Shown: positions 46,023 through 57,247, numbered from the stretch's first letter. The stretch is 64,000 nt of DNA from Branchiostoma floridae (GCF_000003815.2 NC_049993.1:18710392-18774391); one strand, 5' to 3'. The notes: a model not told the origin generated them from the letters alone. Made by a program: numbers and translations.

Positions 46023-46806
46023 TGGACCGATCCCGAAGCCCCGCCCCCTGTTCGATCATGTTCTATTTCGAACACCCCCGTCAAAAACAGCGCTTGTCGG
46101 ACAGAACTGGCCGCCGCCGCTGTTTAGCTGATAATAGTGACTGACTTCGGTTTAGCTCTTTTGACCCTGAAATCCTCTCAGACCAGGCCGAAAAAAATGC
46201 GCTGACTTCTTTGCTGAAGGCTACATCCACTGGGTACAGTCATCTGAGGAGGGGTTTGATATAGTGGTGGTAAGGGCGTTATAATTTCAGTCAAAGCGGA
46301 AGTGGGAGGCACCGCATATCTTTACCTTGTTGGTGGGCAGAAGTGTCCAGTTTCTGACATACGCTCGATGCACGTAAAAACCAGGGTACATATATCTGTG
46401 TCTGGGTGTCTACTGCATTTGATGCATGCATAAAATCTGCACACATGCTCACGATAAAAGCGAAATCAAGAAGAAAGCAGCTCAGGCACTCGTGGAGAGA
46501 GAGCTTGTATTACGCACCAACTAATGGGACACTTCTACAAAGTCTGCCAGTGGAGAGTCCCGTGTCTTACACATACCCTGCTCTACACGTGCATCCTGCC
46601 CAACATCAATGTAATGCTATGCAGCGGCTCTCGCTCCCACAGTACCTATACTCGGTGGGTGTAGTCTTCGACAAAGAATAGCATAGCATATTTCTTTGGC
46701 CATTTCTGTTCAACTGGGGCTGTTTTTGACGGAGGTGTTCGAAATAGAACAGGGGGTTCCATGTTGTTCTATTTGTTCGATATGACGTTCGATCAGGATC
46801 GGTCCA
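46023..46806. mobile_element. Inserted DNA element, TGGACCGATCC ends (784 bp)
   Basis: Ends TGGACCGATCC and GGATCGGTCCA are inverted. About 50 bp inside, ttctatttcgaacacccccg and tcaaaaacagc are mirrored by gctgtttttgacggaggtgt and tcgaaatagaac. The paralogous site in the next unit (near 58410, gttgaaaattattcaaagta) lacks it. No transposase seen. Confidence 0.75.
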
Positions 46807-47316
46807 TTATTCACAGTAATCAACATATTCTTATCCCCCTAACATTTGATAAGCAAAGCTTACTGTAAAAATCACATACCATAGTAATTCTTACCAATTC
46901 CACACTACAGTTTGTAAAATTGAATGTACTAGTTGAGTACAAGAAAAGGGTTCATTTTGAAATAACTTCCATCAGCTTTTCACAGCAGAGTAGAACATTC
47001 GGCCAGTCTTCTGGTCATAGTTTCTGTTTGTGTTTATGTTTGGAATACTGTGATCATCTTGATATACCATAAATATTTTGTCAAAGTGTTTCCACACAAT
47101 ATTGGCCTTCAAAATACCAGACAAACAAACAAACAAAGTGTGGGTAGCTTCAGGGTCCTAAGTCTGTCCTTGTAAGACAGTTCCTTCAGCTCAGGTACCT
47201 TTTTTGTGGCCCATTCATTTTATAAACTTTAAGTAATTTGTCCTTTCTACCAATGTCCACACGTGTTGTAACTACATGATTGTGTATCCATTACTACTCT
47301 ATATGTGGGTGTAATA

Positions 47317-47322
47317 TTTATT
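47317..47322 (-). terminator. Candidate polyadenylation signal of receptor B
   Basis: AATAAA on the minus strand, 160 bp past the stop. The same site is kept in the paralogue at 58863-58868. Confidence 0.55.
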
Positions 47323-47481
47323 CGAACATTGATAAGAAAACCTTGTTATCCACATACTGGACAGTCTTTCATATCAGCATTGGTGTGCTTTACTTGCTAA
47401 AGGTGTCAGGACTTAAGGCCAATCATTATTTTCAGAGAGTGATTGTTCAAAGCAATGATTAGGTGTTGTCTAATGATGTTG

Positions 47482-50373
47482 TCAATCATGAGGCAGCAGG
47501 GATGTGTAGGTGTGCTGCTGCTGACCTCTGGGGTTCCTCAGGGGTTCATAGTGTTTTGGACTATCAGCACCAGAGGCAGCTGCTGTTTGGGACTGGTTAT
47601 CAACTGACTCATAATCATCCTCATTCACAATAACCTGAGGATCAGCTGCAGCATCTTTAGCAGCAGCTTCTATCATCTGGCTGTTCTCATATTTGTGGGA
47701 CTGTGGATCTTCTTTTGCATATTCTAACTCATCGTCATTCTCATACAATATGCCATGTGGACCAGCTGCAACATTTTTAGTAGATGCTGCAATCACCTGG
47801 CTGTTCACATACTTGTGGGACTGTGGGTCTTCTTTTGCTTGTGGATGGGAACCATTTTCAGGGCCCAAGGAGGGAGATTGAATCTCATAACCATCGTTAA
47901 AGCTGCCGAGATGCTGAATGTTGCCTGCACCTTTGCGTGGACTTTCCCATGCTTGGTTGATTTCAGGTATGGTTTGATACTCAGCTGTATCAGGGTCGTC
48001 AGTTGGTACATTATAGATATGCTGACTTTGGGTCATTTCAGATTGACTATTTATGTTTGCTGGCTGCATTATCTGATTATGACCACTGGATGTACCTGTG
48101 GGGTTCGAGTTACTAGAGCCAGCACTGGAGTCTGACACAGAAGTATGATCCATTTTCCTCCTCTTATACATGCACCTCACTACAAAGGCAATAGTGGAAA
48201 TGATGAATATTCCAAGAACAGCTCCCAGAGTAGCAAGCAGGGGCATGGGCAAGAAGAGGCCACTACCATTAGAGTCAGCATTGCTTTCTGGCTTTGTTGA
48301 CTGAAAACCAAAAGGAGAGTCAGTACTGACTTGAGACCATCCTGGGTTCGAGTCAGCAGTGGGTGTGTTGCTGGGTGTTGGGGATGATGGGGACTTTGTT
48401 GACTGATGAAAAGTAGAACTTCTGACTGTAGACAAGCTAAGGGTAGAGTCAACAATATGTTTTGGGCTCAAAGTAGAGTAGACTGGTGTCGTCTCCTCAC
48501 AGATCAGATATTCAGGATTTACATCTGAAAAGTTTTGCCCTGCAAGGTTGGCAGGTCCGGCACATATGATCTGGTCTTCAAATGGGTAGGAGCCATTCAT
48601 TCTCTGTCTAAAGGGGAGCATCCTACAGTCACACTGCCAGGGGTTGTTGTCAATCCTAACACTTGGACCAAAGATATTCAATAGGTAACCTTCCCTAACT
48701 GGAACAGAGGCCAGTATGTCATATGCCATGACTGGGAGTGTCTCCATTGTGTTATTGTTTAATCTAAGTTTTGACAGCACTGAAGTATTTAAATTTGCTA
48801 AGGCTTCTAAAGGGAAGGTGCTGATGTTATTATCACCAAGTCCCAGTTGTTCAAGCTGAAGTAGATTCCCAAATGTGTCAGCTGGGATGGTTCTGATGTT
48901 GTTATTTGCAAGATTTAGAATTCTAAGCTGTGTTGTGTCACTGAAGGTGCCTGCCTCGATACTGTGGATGTCATTACCGCCAAGGTAAAGCCACTGTAGG
49001 TTCCCAAGTCCTACAAATATGTCAGCTGGGAGAGTAGTTAACTGGTTTGAGTAAAGAAACAAGGTTTGTAGGTTCCCAAGTCCCACAAATATGTCAGCTG
49101 GGAGAGAAGTAAACTGGTTTGAGTCAAGATACAAGGATTGTAGGTTCCCAAGTCCCACAAATATGTCAGCTGGGAGAGTATTAAACTGGTTTGAGGAAAG
49201 CCACAAGGTTTGTAGGTTCCCAAGTCCTACAAATATGTCAGCTGGGAGAGTAGTTAACTGGTTTGAGTAAAGAAACAAGGTTTGTAGGTTCACAAGTCCC
49301 ACAAATATGTCAGCTGGGAGAGAAGTAAACTGGTTTGAGTCAAGATACAAGGATTGTAGGTTCCCAAGTCCCACAAATATGTCAGCTGGGAGAGTATTAA
49401 ACTGGTTTGAGGAAAGCCACAAGGTTTGTAGGTTCCCAAGTCCTACAAATATGTCAGCTGGGAGAGTAGTTAACTGGTTTGAGTGAAGCCACAAGGTTTG
49501 TAGGTTCCCAAGTCCCACAAATATGTCAGCTGGGAGAGTATTAAACTGGTTTGAGGAAAGCCACAAGGTTTGTAGGTTCCCAAGTCCCACAAATATGTCA
49601 GCTGGGAGAGTAGTTAACTGGTTTGAGTAAAGATACAAGGTTCGTAGGTTACCAAGTTCCACAAATATGTCAGCTGGGAGAGTAGTTAACTGGTTTGAGT
49701 AAAGTCTCAAGGTTTGTAGGTTCCCAAGTCCCACAAATATGTTAGCTGGGAGAGTAGTTAACTGGTTTGAGCTAAGACCCAAGAGTTCTAGGTTCACAAG
49801 TCCCGCAAATATGTCAGCTGGGAGAGTAGTGAACTGGTTTGAGTAAAGATACAAGAATCGTAGGTTACCAAGTTCCACAAATATGTCAGCTGGGAGAGTA
49901 GTGAACTGGTTTGAGGAAAGCCACAAGGTTTGTAGGTTCCCAAGTCCCACAAATATGTCAGCTGGGAGAGTAGTTAACTGGTTTGAGGAAAGATACAAAT
50001 ACTGCAGATTACCAAGTCCCACAAATATGTCAACTGGGAGACTTCTTAACTGATTATACCACAGGTGCAGGTCAGTTAGGCTGGTTAAGTTGTGGAATGT
50101 TTTGTTCTGGATCATGGAGATCTGATTATAACGAAGATCTAATCTTGTCAAGGCCCTGTACCTTAAGAAATCAGACTGACTTAAGTTTGTGATGGCATTG
50201 TGTTCCAAGTTAAGCCAAGTGATGCTTGTAGGCAGGTCCTGAGGAACACTGGTGAGGCCTCTCCTCCTGCAGTCACAGTCTGATGAGCAGCTGCTGCTGC
50301 AGGCTGCAGTCGGTCCAGCTTCCTTCAGGATGATCAGGAGAAGAACCAGCAGTCTCCTCACTTTGTGGGACAT
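47482..50373 (-). CDS. LRR membrane receptor B (963 aa, 21 LRRs, full signalling tail)
   Basis: ATG at 50373 begins MSHKVRRLLVLLLIILKEAG, a signal peptide. LRRNT CSSSCSSDCDC, about 21 LRRs of which 15 are near-identical 24-mers (LPADIFVGLGNLQTLWLSSN), LRRCT (NPWQCDCRMLPFRQ, about 578), a stalk of about 80 Ser/Thr/Pro-rich residues, membrane segment (about 703-731, LLATLGAVLGIFIISTIAFV), CMYKRRK, and a tail of about 230 residues. Tail tyrosines: IYNV, EYQTI, GYEI, KYVNS, LYEND, KYENS, DYESV and a final HYEPL...TYTSL pair spaced like an ITAM. It is the only one of the three paralogues with the complete tail. LRRs resemble the LRRV modules of lamprey VLRs in length and consensus, a likeness rather than proof of common use. 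Confidence 0.94.
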   Translation of the reverse strand: MSHKVRRLLVLLLIILKEAGPTAACSSSCSSDCDCRRRGLTSVPQDLPTSITWLNLEHNAITNLSQSDFLRYRALTRLDLRYNQISMIQNKTFHNLTSLTDLHLWYNQLRSLPVDIFVGLGNLQYLYLSSNQLTTLPADIFVGLGNLQTLWLSSNQFTTLPADIFVELGNLRFLYLYSNQFTTLPADIFAGLVNLELLGLSSNQLTTLPANIFVGLGNLQTLRLYSNQLTTLPADIFVELGNLRTLYLYSNQLTTLPADIFVGLGNLQTLWLSSNQFNTLPADIFVGLGNLQTLWLHSNQLTTLPADIFVGLGNLQTLWLSSNQFNTLPADIFVGLGNLQSLYLDSNQFTSLPADIFVGLVNLQTLFLYSNQLTTLPADIFVGLGNLQTLWLSSNQFNTLPADIFVGLGNLQSLYLDSNQFTSLPADIFVGLGNLQTLFLYSNQLTTLPADIFVGLGNLQWLYLGGNDIHSIEAGTFSDTTQLRILNLANNNIRTIPADTFGNLLQLEQLGLGDNNISTFPLEALANLNTSVLSKLRLNNNTMETLPVMAYDILASVPVREGYLLNIFGPSVRIDNNPWQCDCRMLPFRQRMNGSYPFEDQIICAGPANLAGQNFSDVNPEYLICEETTPVYSTLSPKHIVDSTLSLSTVRSSTFHQSTKSPSSPTPSNTPTADSNPGWSQVSTDSPFGFQSTKPESNADSNGSGLFLPMPLLATLGAVLGIFIISTIAFVVRCMYKRRKMDHTSVSDSSAGSSNSNPTGTSSGHNQIMQPANINSQSEMTQSQHIYNVPTDDPDTAEYQTIPEINQAWESPRKGAGNIQHLGSFNDGYEIQSPSLGPENGSHPQAKEDPQSHKYVNSQVIAASTKNVAAGPHGILYENDDELEYAKEDPQSHKYENSQMIEAAAKDAAADPQVIVNEDDYESVDNQSQTAAASGADSPKHYEPLRNPRGQQQHTYTSLLPHD

Positions 50374-50901
50374 ACTGGGGTGTAGCCTTACATGACATCA
50401 TAACAGAGATAAGATCATTTACAGTTGAATTTATTTAATCTTATTCATCTATATTATGTATTAGACAAGAAGTACATTCATTTTGCTAACATAAAGCCTT
50501 CTACTCAAAACATGAAAATAAGAGTAAAGAAAAAATACAAGATCCCAATCTGTACTGGCAGGATTTACAATGTAGCAAGTTTTGGAAAACTCAACGTTTT
50601 AAAACGGCGAGAACTGGGTCAGAACTAACATTGAAACTATTTTTGGCCTGGGGGGAGGGCTTTTGAAAAAATGTGGCTTTAGTTTACAACCAAATGTGCC
50701 CCTCAAATGCAGGAAATGATGTTTCAGATGGTCATTATATTAAATTTTTCTCTATACATCCTTTGCGACGGCTTGCGCCTCTAAAACCCAAGACGCTCCA
50801 AAATTCCAGTTTTGATATAAATTGATATCTAATTTATGCAGGTGTTAAGCTCTCTTACTCTGTGACAGAGTATAATTGTAGTTGTCAGATGTAAGAACTG
50901 T

Positions 50902-51541
50902 TCACAATTGACTTCTAACAAGTTAGTATCAATTTTTTTCTTTCTAATGTTCGGCCTTTACCGCATTCATACGTAGTTTGGCATGTCCTCTGCACGTATT
51001 TGCGTGATGATGCACTATGTTTTTTTTAATACTAGCTGTTTGTATAATTGATGTAGTAATTTCAGATATCAACCCTACATCCTTCTGTATTATGGTCCAG
51101 GTCTGCGGTGCAACTTACAGAATGACTGTCTTATTATCATCACATTAGATTTTGAAAAATTAATGCATCACAGCCCAATATTTAAAATCATCAAATTAAT
51201 ACGTCACGGTGCATGTGGCTTTCGGCCTCTTCCTTTGAATTATTAACAAACATACAGAATACATGACCATTAATCATAAAGTTCAAAGTCATTTGGCAAA
51301 GGTATTAGGTTGTGGAACTCTAGTTCCAAGTGCTTCACTAATGAAACTAATTTTATAGAACTCTGATAAATACGTGGATAAGATTGAATAAGATGTACCA
51401 CCTACCAAATTGAAAGACTCAACAATTTGTTAGTTAAAACAAGTCTATATAGTCATGAGTTACCAGTACATGTTATGTGTAGTCAACATTCATTTCTTTA
51501 AGGTCCAAGTTTTACACTAACTTGTTAGAAGTCAATTGTGA
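50902..51541. mobile_element. DNA element with perfect 26-bp terminal inverted repeats (640 bp)
   Basis: 50902-50927 and 51516-51541 are exact reverse complements over 26 bp (outer end TCACAATTGACTTC). The unit C counterpart near 62180 has only related, shorter text and lacks the body. No transposase ORF. Confidence 0.75.
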
Positions 51542-51687
51542 GGAGTCAATAACAACATAATCTAATATATATAAATAAAAGTTACAGAGTCCCAGTTTTG
51601 GTAATGACTGCCAAAAACACTTGTGGGTAAATATGCATAAAATATCAGTTGGAACATATTAACCCTATGAGATACCAATCTTGCACA

Positions 51688-52577
51688 CAGGGTTGAACAA
51701 GTTTTCTCAAATCCACTTGTCCTATCGGGCAAGCACATAAAAAATGTACTTGGCCGAACCAGTTTTTCACTTGCCCAAAATTCAAATGTCACTGTTACTA
51801 GTATATGCATTTTCACTTCCAGCAATGGAATTCTCTGTAGACAATTGCTTGATGTCATGACTGTAAAACGTAACAAGTATATCAAAATTGCACTAAAATC
51901 AATGGAAACAAGATTGGCAATGAAAAATGATACATTGCCATGACGACGGTGAATGTGTTTTGGTTTTGGAGCATCGCAAACTGGTTGTATGAAGTTATTG
52001 GAATGGTGTGAAAAGAAATGTATGGTATTAGTATTGGAATGGGTTGCTTTCAAAATTACTTAAGACATGAGAAAAAGGGCCTTCATAAAAGTTGGCAGCT
52101 CTTAGGAAATCGAGGTCCGATCTTAAAAACAATGTTTACAGCCTGTGTGTGGATAGTTGTTCATCATTTTCCATTATCATCAAGTTAATTCTTCTATTCA
52201 TTTGACCTCAAAATTGACCTGGAACTTTAGCAATTGTCCCATAGGAACCAATGTAGAGTTTCCCTGTCTACCACTTAAGTTTCAAAGGTGAGCCAGTGTG
52301 ACCTACATTCCACCATTGCATACCAGAGATACATCTGGAACAGATTGAGGGGGGGTGGGGGCTTGCATACCCAGCATACTGCATTCCTGTGGAAAAATAC
52401 CTGTGCAATTCCTAGAATTTTTGCAGACTGAACGCAATATATACCACTTGACGACTCCCCTGAGGCGTCGTCAAAATCTTACTTGCCCAATCGGACAAGT
52501 GGGGTAGGACATGCACTTGCCCAAACAGCACTTTCACTTGCCCTGGACAATAGGGCTAGTGGACTTGTTTATCCCTG
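51688..52577. mobile_element. DNA element CAGGG...CCCTG with 5-bp target duplication (890 bp)
   Basis: Begins CAGGGTTGAACAAG and ends CTTGTTTATCCCTG. GCACA flanks both sides (51683-51687, 52578-52582). Subterminal arms repeat cacttgccc and ggacaagtg. The receptor C unit has no copy at this place. No transposase ORF. Confidence 0.75.
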
Positions 52578-52859
52578 GCACATAAGGGCTATTAATATGA
52601 CAATACCAACTCTTAGATAGTCTTATGAAGTAGTACATTTTTAAAATTTTATGTTTGTGAAGTGCTTAAGATATCTGAAGCACTCAATATTTCATGACAA
52701 TACCAATGAAGTCAATTCAGGATTTTTATAAAATAGAGAAAATCTCAGTAAGCAGGCTGAAAAGTTTGGAAAACATTCAGATAGTAGAAGGATAATTGTA
52801 GGTCTGTCAGAGCTGATACTGTTATCTAATGTGATTATATATTGTTATGTTAACCCAAG

Positions 52860-54776
52860 TACATTAGCCTAAGAAATCCTGGAAAGTTTGTGTGAGATTT
52901 TTTTTTTACTTGTCAATGAGTGAAGAAAGGCTAAAGTCAGAAGTTGACTGTGCCAATTAACCAAGTTCCCCCTGACATGTTCCTGTTTGACATTTCCTTG
53001 TCGCCATTTTGCGATGATGTATGAGGCAAAGATTGATCAGACAGTTCTTTCCACAATTTTTCCTCCCATGGACAAATAGAGGTACACTGCATCATGTAGG
53101 GTAACAGAGAAGGGTTGATTGACTCACCTCAAAGGCTTGTTTTCCGTCTACAATCTCCTTACAGTCTCAGGGAGTGTGTCTTCAGTTTATCCTTCAACCT
53201 GAGGTTAAATAGAGATGCTAGGTTCAGTTGACAGTGCCTAATGTGTTACATGCCCACAGGTGATACATGTGGTAGTTAGATGTGCCAGTCATCTGAGCAT
53301 AATGAGTTGTTTGTGACACCATAGTTTACAATAATTTTTTTTGCAAGTACTGGGTTACTTTACATTTTCTTAAAGGGTGCTGCAAATCGCCTGTCCAGCT
53401 GTGGCATTTTGTGTAATGAGAAATATCCCAAAGGACGTCACATACATTAATATGCAAACTCCAGAAAGTTAACACTGATCATAGAAACAAAATAAATATT
53501 GTAAAACATTGCCATTTTTAAACAGACGTTTCATGGGGCCTCTAAATTTTCAGGTAACACCACAGATGTATTTAATATGCATGTAATACTATGTAGATGG
53601 TAGATTAGTTCCATCATTACGCTGCACTGTCAGTTACAAATCATTACAAATTTACGAGTGACCATGCAGCTCTTCAATAAGTGTTAAAATGTTTTGCAAC
53701 GAGAAGGTTTACAATTTCTTAAAGGGTGCACAATGCCTTTAGCTGTGGCACCATTGTATCATTATGACAAATGCCCCAAAAGAGTTCATATAATTGTCAA
53801 TTTTCAAAGTCCAGAAAATGTTGACACAAGTTCTATTTCAGATCATGTACCATTCAGGGTAACAGAGAAGAAGTTGATTGACTTACCTCTGTATGGAAAG
53901 AACGCATCTTCTGTCTACAAACTCCTTAAAGTCTCACAGAGCCTGTCTTTACTGTCATAAGTGTTCTTCAGTGTGTCCTTCAACTCAGTGCTGAGCTGAT
54001 GAGGTGGTCGGACTACTTCAGGTTAATTATAGGGTTCAGCCCACAGTGCCTCTGAGCACAATGTGTTTTTCTTGATACTAAATGTTTTGCAAGAAGGTTT
54101 ACAATTTCTTAAAGGGTACTGCACAATGCCTTTAGCTGTGGTACCATTGTATAATGATAAATGCCCCAAAAGAGTTCATATAATTGTCAATGTTCAAAGT
54201 CCAGAAAATGTTGACAAAAGTTCTATTTCAGATCTTAAAATCATTTCCTTCCTAGTATCCCTGTACAAGTTTGTATCAGAAGAATTGGAAATCCTGGGAA
54301 GAGTGATTGAGAAAAATAGGTTTAACTTACCTGTGTCAACCAAGTTCCTTCTGACATGTTCCTGTTTGACATTTCCTTGTCGCCATTTTGTTGTGACGTA
54401 TGAACCAAACATTTGATGGCACAATCCTTCCAACAATTTTACTCCTCATTGACAAAAAATTACATCATGTACCATTCAGAGAAGAAGTTGATTGACTAAC
54501 CTCAGTATGAAAGAAAGATTATCTTCTGTCTACAAACTCCTTAAAGTCTCACGGAGTGTGTCTTGTCTGCCACAGTGTCCTTCAGTGTGTCCTTCAACTC
54601 AGTGCTGAGCTGATGAGGTGGTCGGACTACTTCAGGTTAATTATAGGGTTCAGCCCACAGTGCCTGTCTGACATGCCCACAGGTCATACCTGTGGTAGTT
54701 ACTGGCCTGACTCAAGCACGCTCCTAGCGGCCCGCTGGACAGTTACAGGTGCATGGGGAGGGGGCCGTTAATCCCC
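52860..54776 (-). promoter_or_regulatory. Repeat array 5' of receptor B: candidate promoters / leader exons
   Basis: Three diverged copies of the same repeat as at 40737. Minus-strand splice donors end exon-like text at 53128, 53887, 54501 and (second type) 54331. YY1-like boxes are at 53002-53011 and 54381-54390, the latter beside TACGTCA. One copy is partly duplicated (53673-54060 against 54078 onward). The array lies 2.5 kb upstream of receptor B, much of which is the two inserted elements. Confidence 0.45.
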
Positions 54777-55300
54777 CAGTGAGAGATTGTGTAAACACAG
54801 GCTATGGTAGTTACTTGTGCCAGTGAGGGATTGTGTAAACACAGGCTATGGTAGTTACATGTGCCAGTGAGTGATTGTGTAAACACAGGCTATGATAGTT
54901 ACATGTGCCAGTGAGAGATTGTGTAAACACAGGCTATGGTAGTTACATGTGCCAGTGAGAGATTGTGTAAACACAGGCTATGGTAGTTACATGTGCCGGT
55001 GAGAGATTGTGTAAACACAGGCTATGGTAGTTACATGTGCCAGTGAGAGAATGTGTAACACAGGCTATGGTAGTTACATGTGCAGTGAGAGATTGTGTAA
55101 ACACAGGCTATGGTAATACATGTGCCAGTGAGAGATAGTGTAAACACAGGCTATGGTAGTTACATGTGCCAGTGAGAGATTGTGTAACACAGGCTATGGT
55201 AGTTACATGTGCAGTGAGAGATTGTGTAAACACAGGCTATGGTAGTTACATGTGCCAGTGAGAGATTGTGTAAACACAGACTATGGTAGTTACATGTACC
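54777..55300. repeat. 44-bp minisatellite, about 12 copies (5' of receptor B)
   Basis: Same unit as 43438-43790, with a few one-base losses (gtgtaacacagg, gtgcagtgag). Most units keep GTAAACA. Confidence 0.95.
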
Positions 55301-55361
55301 AACCATAAGAACATTTTACATTTGTGCAGATTAGTCTTTCAGGATGTAGTTAAAACATGTA

Positions 55362-56779
55362 CAGTCAAACCTGTATATGAAGACCACTCAAGGGACCCAG
55401 CAAAAGTGGTCTTCATACATAGGTGGTCTTTATATAGAAAACAACGTGGCGGCAGTACAAGTCAGAACATCGATAATTTATGCATGAAACGCATTTGTCT
55501 TTATTATTTACAAGATAACACGATGTTATACAATGCTAAAATTAGTACTTATGTTATTCTTCGTATTAAAAAGTATTATATTTGTAATGATATTTATAAT
55601 AGATATGTTATAAGAATGATTTGAAAAAGAAAAACGGTGGTAATTCGTCCGGCATTTTGCAGCGTGCCGTGCCGTGCCGGTGCTGGCATAATTTTTTCTC
55701 ATACCGCGGCCCTAATGTGACAACAAATATTCTGTAACTGAGGTATCACGCGACTGCACGCCGGCACATCGTGCACATCGACGAACATTTTTACCCAAAA
55801 CGTAATCGCTATGATCAGAAAATGTTGCAGGCTTCTTCTTTGCGGGAGTTTTGTTTTTGTGTGACGTGAAAAATGCGACATTATTTTCGGGGTATATTTT
55901 GGAAACCCACGCTAACTCTCAGCACACTTTACGGCTGCATCGAAACCCAAAATTACGCTAGAGACACCATAAATTCACACATTAACACATGTTTCCACGG
56001 AAAGTTCTTTGGATTATGCATTTTTAACTAGGATGGTGCTACGTAATCGTGGAAAATAGCGTTCTTTTGCGTTTTAAAACGTAAGTCTTTGAAACAAGAT
56101 GGCGTCGAGCTGGCAGCAAAGTTCCCATGATGCACCGCTCCAACCAATCAGAGCGCGAGATCGCCGGGGATTCCCCGGCATTATACATGCAGCTGTTGTT
56201 GTTTGTGTGGTTTCAACCAATCAGAGATGCGTATTTCCGACCTGCAGACGCCGCGATTCTGAACCGCGCTGTACAAAAAATACGTATACATGTATTTTCT
56301 CGGGAAGAACAGCGAGTCAGATGTTTTATTATGACAGAAAATGCGTTTTTTTAGTTTATCTTCGAAAAGCCTGGTGAAACTAAACGCTTTCATGTCTGCT
56401 CCCTGGATATAATGGCATTTTAGCCTGAGATTCTCATCACGAAGCCACAGAAAATTTGTAGAGTGAAGTGCCGATCCAGAATTAATGAGAATGGGAGGGC
56501 TCGAGGGGCCATAGCGGTAAATAATTTGTGGCAATTACGCTCATTTTTCGCCGTGAACATTAAAGTAGCGTGACAAAATCACATGCCGCGGTCGTTTTGG
56601 CAGTGTTTAGGTAACGTGCGGTCGCCTTTAGTGGTGGTCGTGGTCGCGATGGACAGTGGTCGTCATATACAGAAATGTTAATGCTTACGTCTATGGGAAA
56701 ATTCAAGGGACCGCTTTTCGGCGGTCGTAGTGGACAGTGGGTCGTCATGCACAGGTGGTCGGTAGACCAGGTTTGACTG
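55362..56779. mobile_element. Inserted DNA element, CAGTCAAACCTG ends, TA target duplication (1418 bp)
   Basis: Ends CAGTCAAACCTG and CAGGTTTGACTG, flanked by TA. The paralogous empty site at 43849-43850 reads aaaacatgtagttgaatc without it. Subterminal parts contain gaccactcaagggaccc and its partner caagggaccgctttt. ORFs inside are short and have no recognisable transposase, so a non-autonomous element. Confidence 0.9.
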
Positions 56780-57247
56780 TAGTTGAATCAATCCTTACTG
56801 CTGGATCTGTATGATTTATTCATTTCAAACAGCATCTACTGTTTTTTTCGGTGGTTGAAAATGAAAGTATACAAAACTTACAAAATAAATGATTGATTTA
56901 ACTACATGTTTTAACATAATGAGTTGTTTGTGACACAGTACAAACTGCCACTGAAGTCAGAAACAAATATTCAATTGGGAGAATAACCCTGCTTTATAGA
57001 AAGTTTTCCTTTAGAATCTAAGCACAGAATTGTGTTCATGCTTCCAAAACTTGATTTCCAAGGGGGCCCAGCATACAAAGTACAAATACAATGTGTAAAT
57101 CATGGAAAATAAGACTTAGTTGAGGCATAGTTTGAATTCTTCATAAATCATAGCTGACCTTGTCTAATACAGCGTTAACTGTTGTCAGTAAATACTTCAC
57201 ATAGCGAACATTTTCACTTTGATTCTACGGAGCAGGTTTTTGTGGGG

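Larger units (their letters stand above)
38438..47481. other. Region between receptors A and B: repeats, gap, no gene
   Basis: No protein gene recognised. In order: possible inverted-repeat element (38681-39115), C-rich tract (39125-39189), unique AT-rich DNA, assembly gap, element end (40426-40732), repeat array (40737-43437), 44-bp minisatellite, 43-bp minisatellite, duplicated 3' flank of receptor B, and an inserted element (46023-46806). Confidence 0.6.

Noticed and set aside
48000..48090. Canonical ITIM at the EYQTI site in receptor tails
   Set aside because: Position -2 is Ala (TAEYQTI), not Ile/Val/Leu/Ser, so the ITIM consensus is not met.
42732..54416. Repeated 80-120-residue plus-strand frames (FLKGYCTMPLAVAPLY...)
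   Set aside because: They recur only because the repeat is copied, lack domain signals, and lie opposite the strand with conserved splice donors.
55283..56784. Transposase or other gene in the inserted element (frames at 56099-56534 on both strands)
   Set aside because: The frames are short, overlap each other on opposite strands, and have no recognisable domain.
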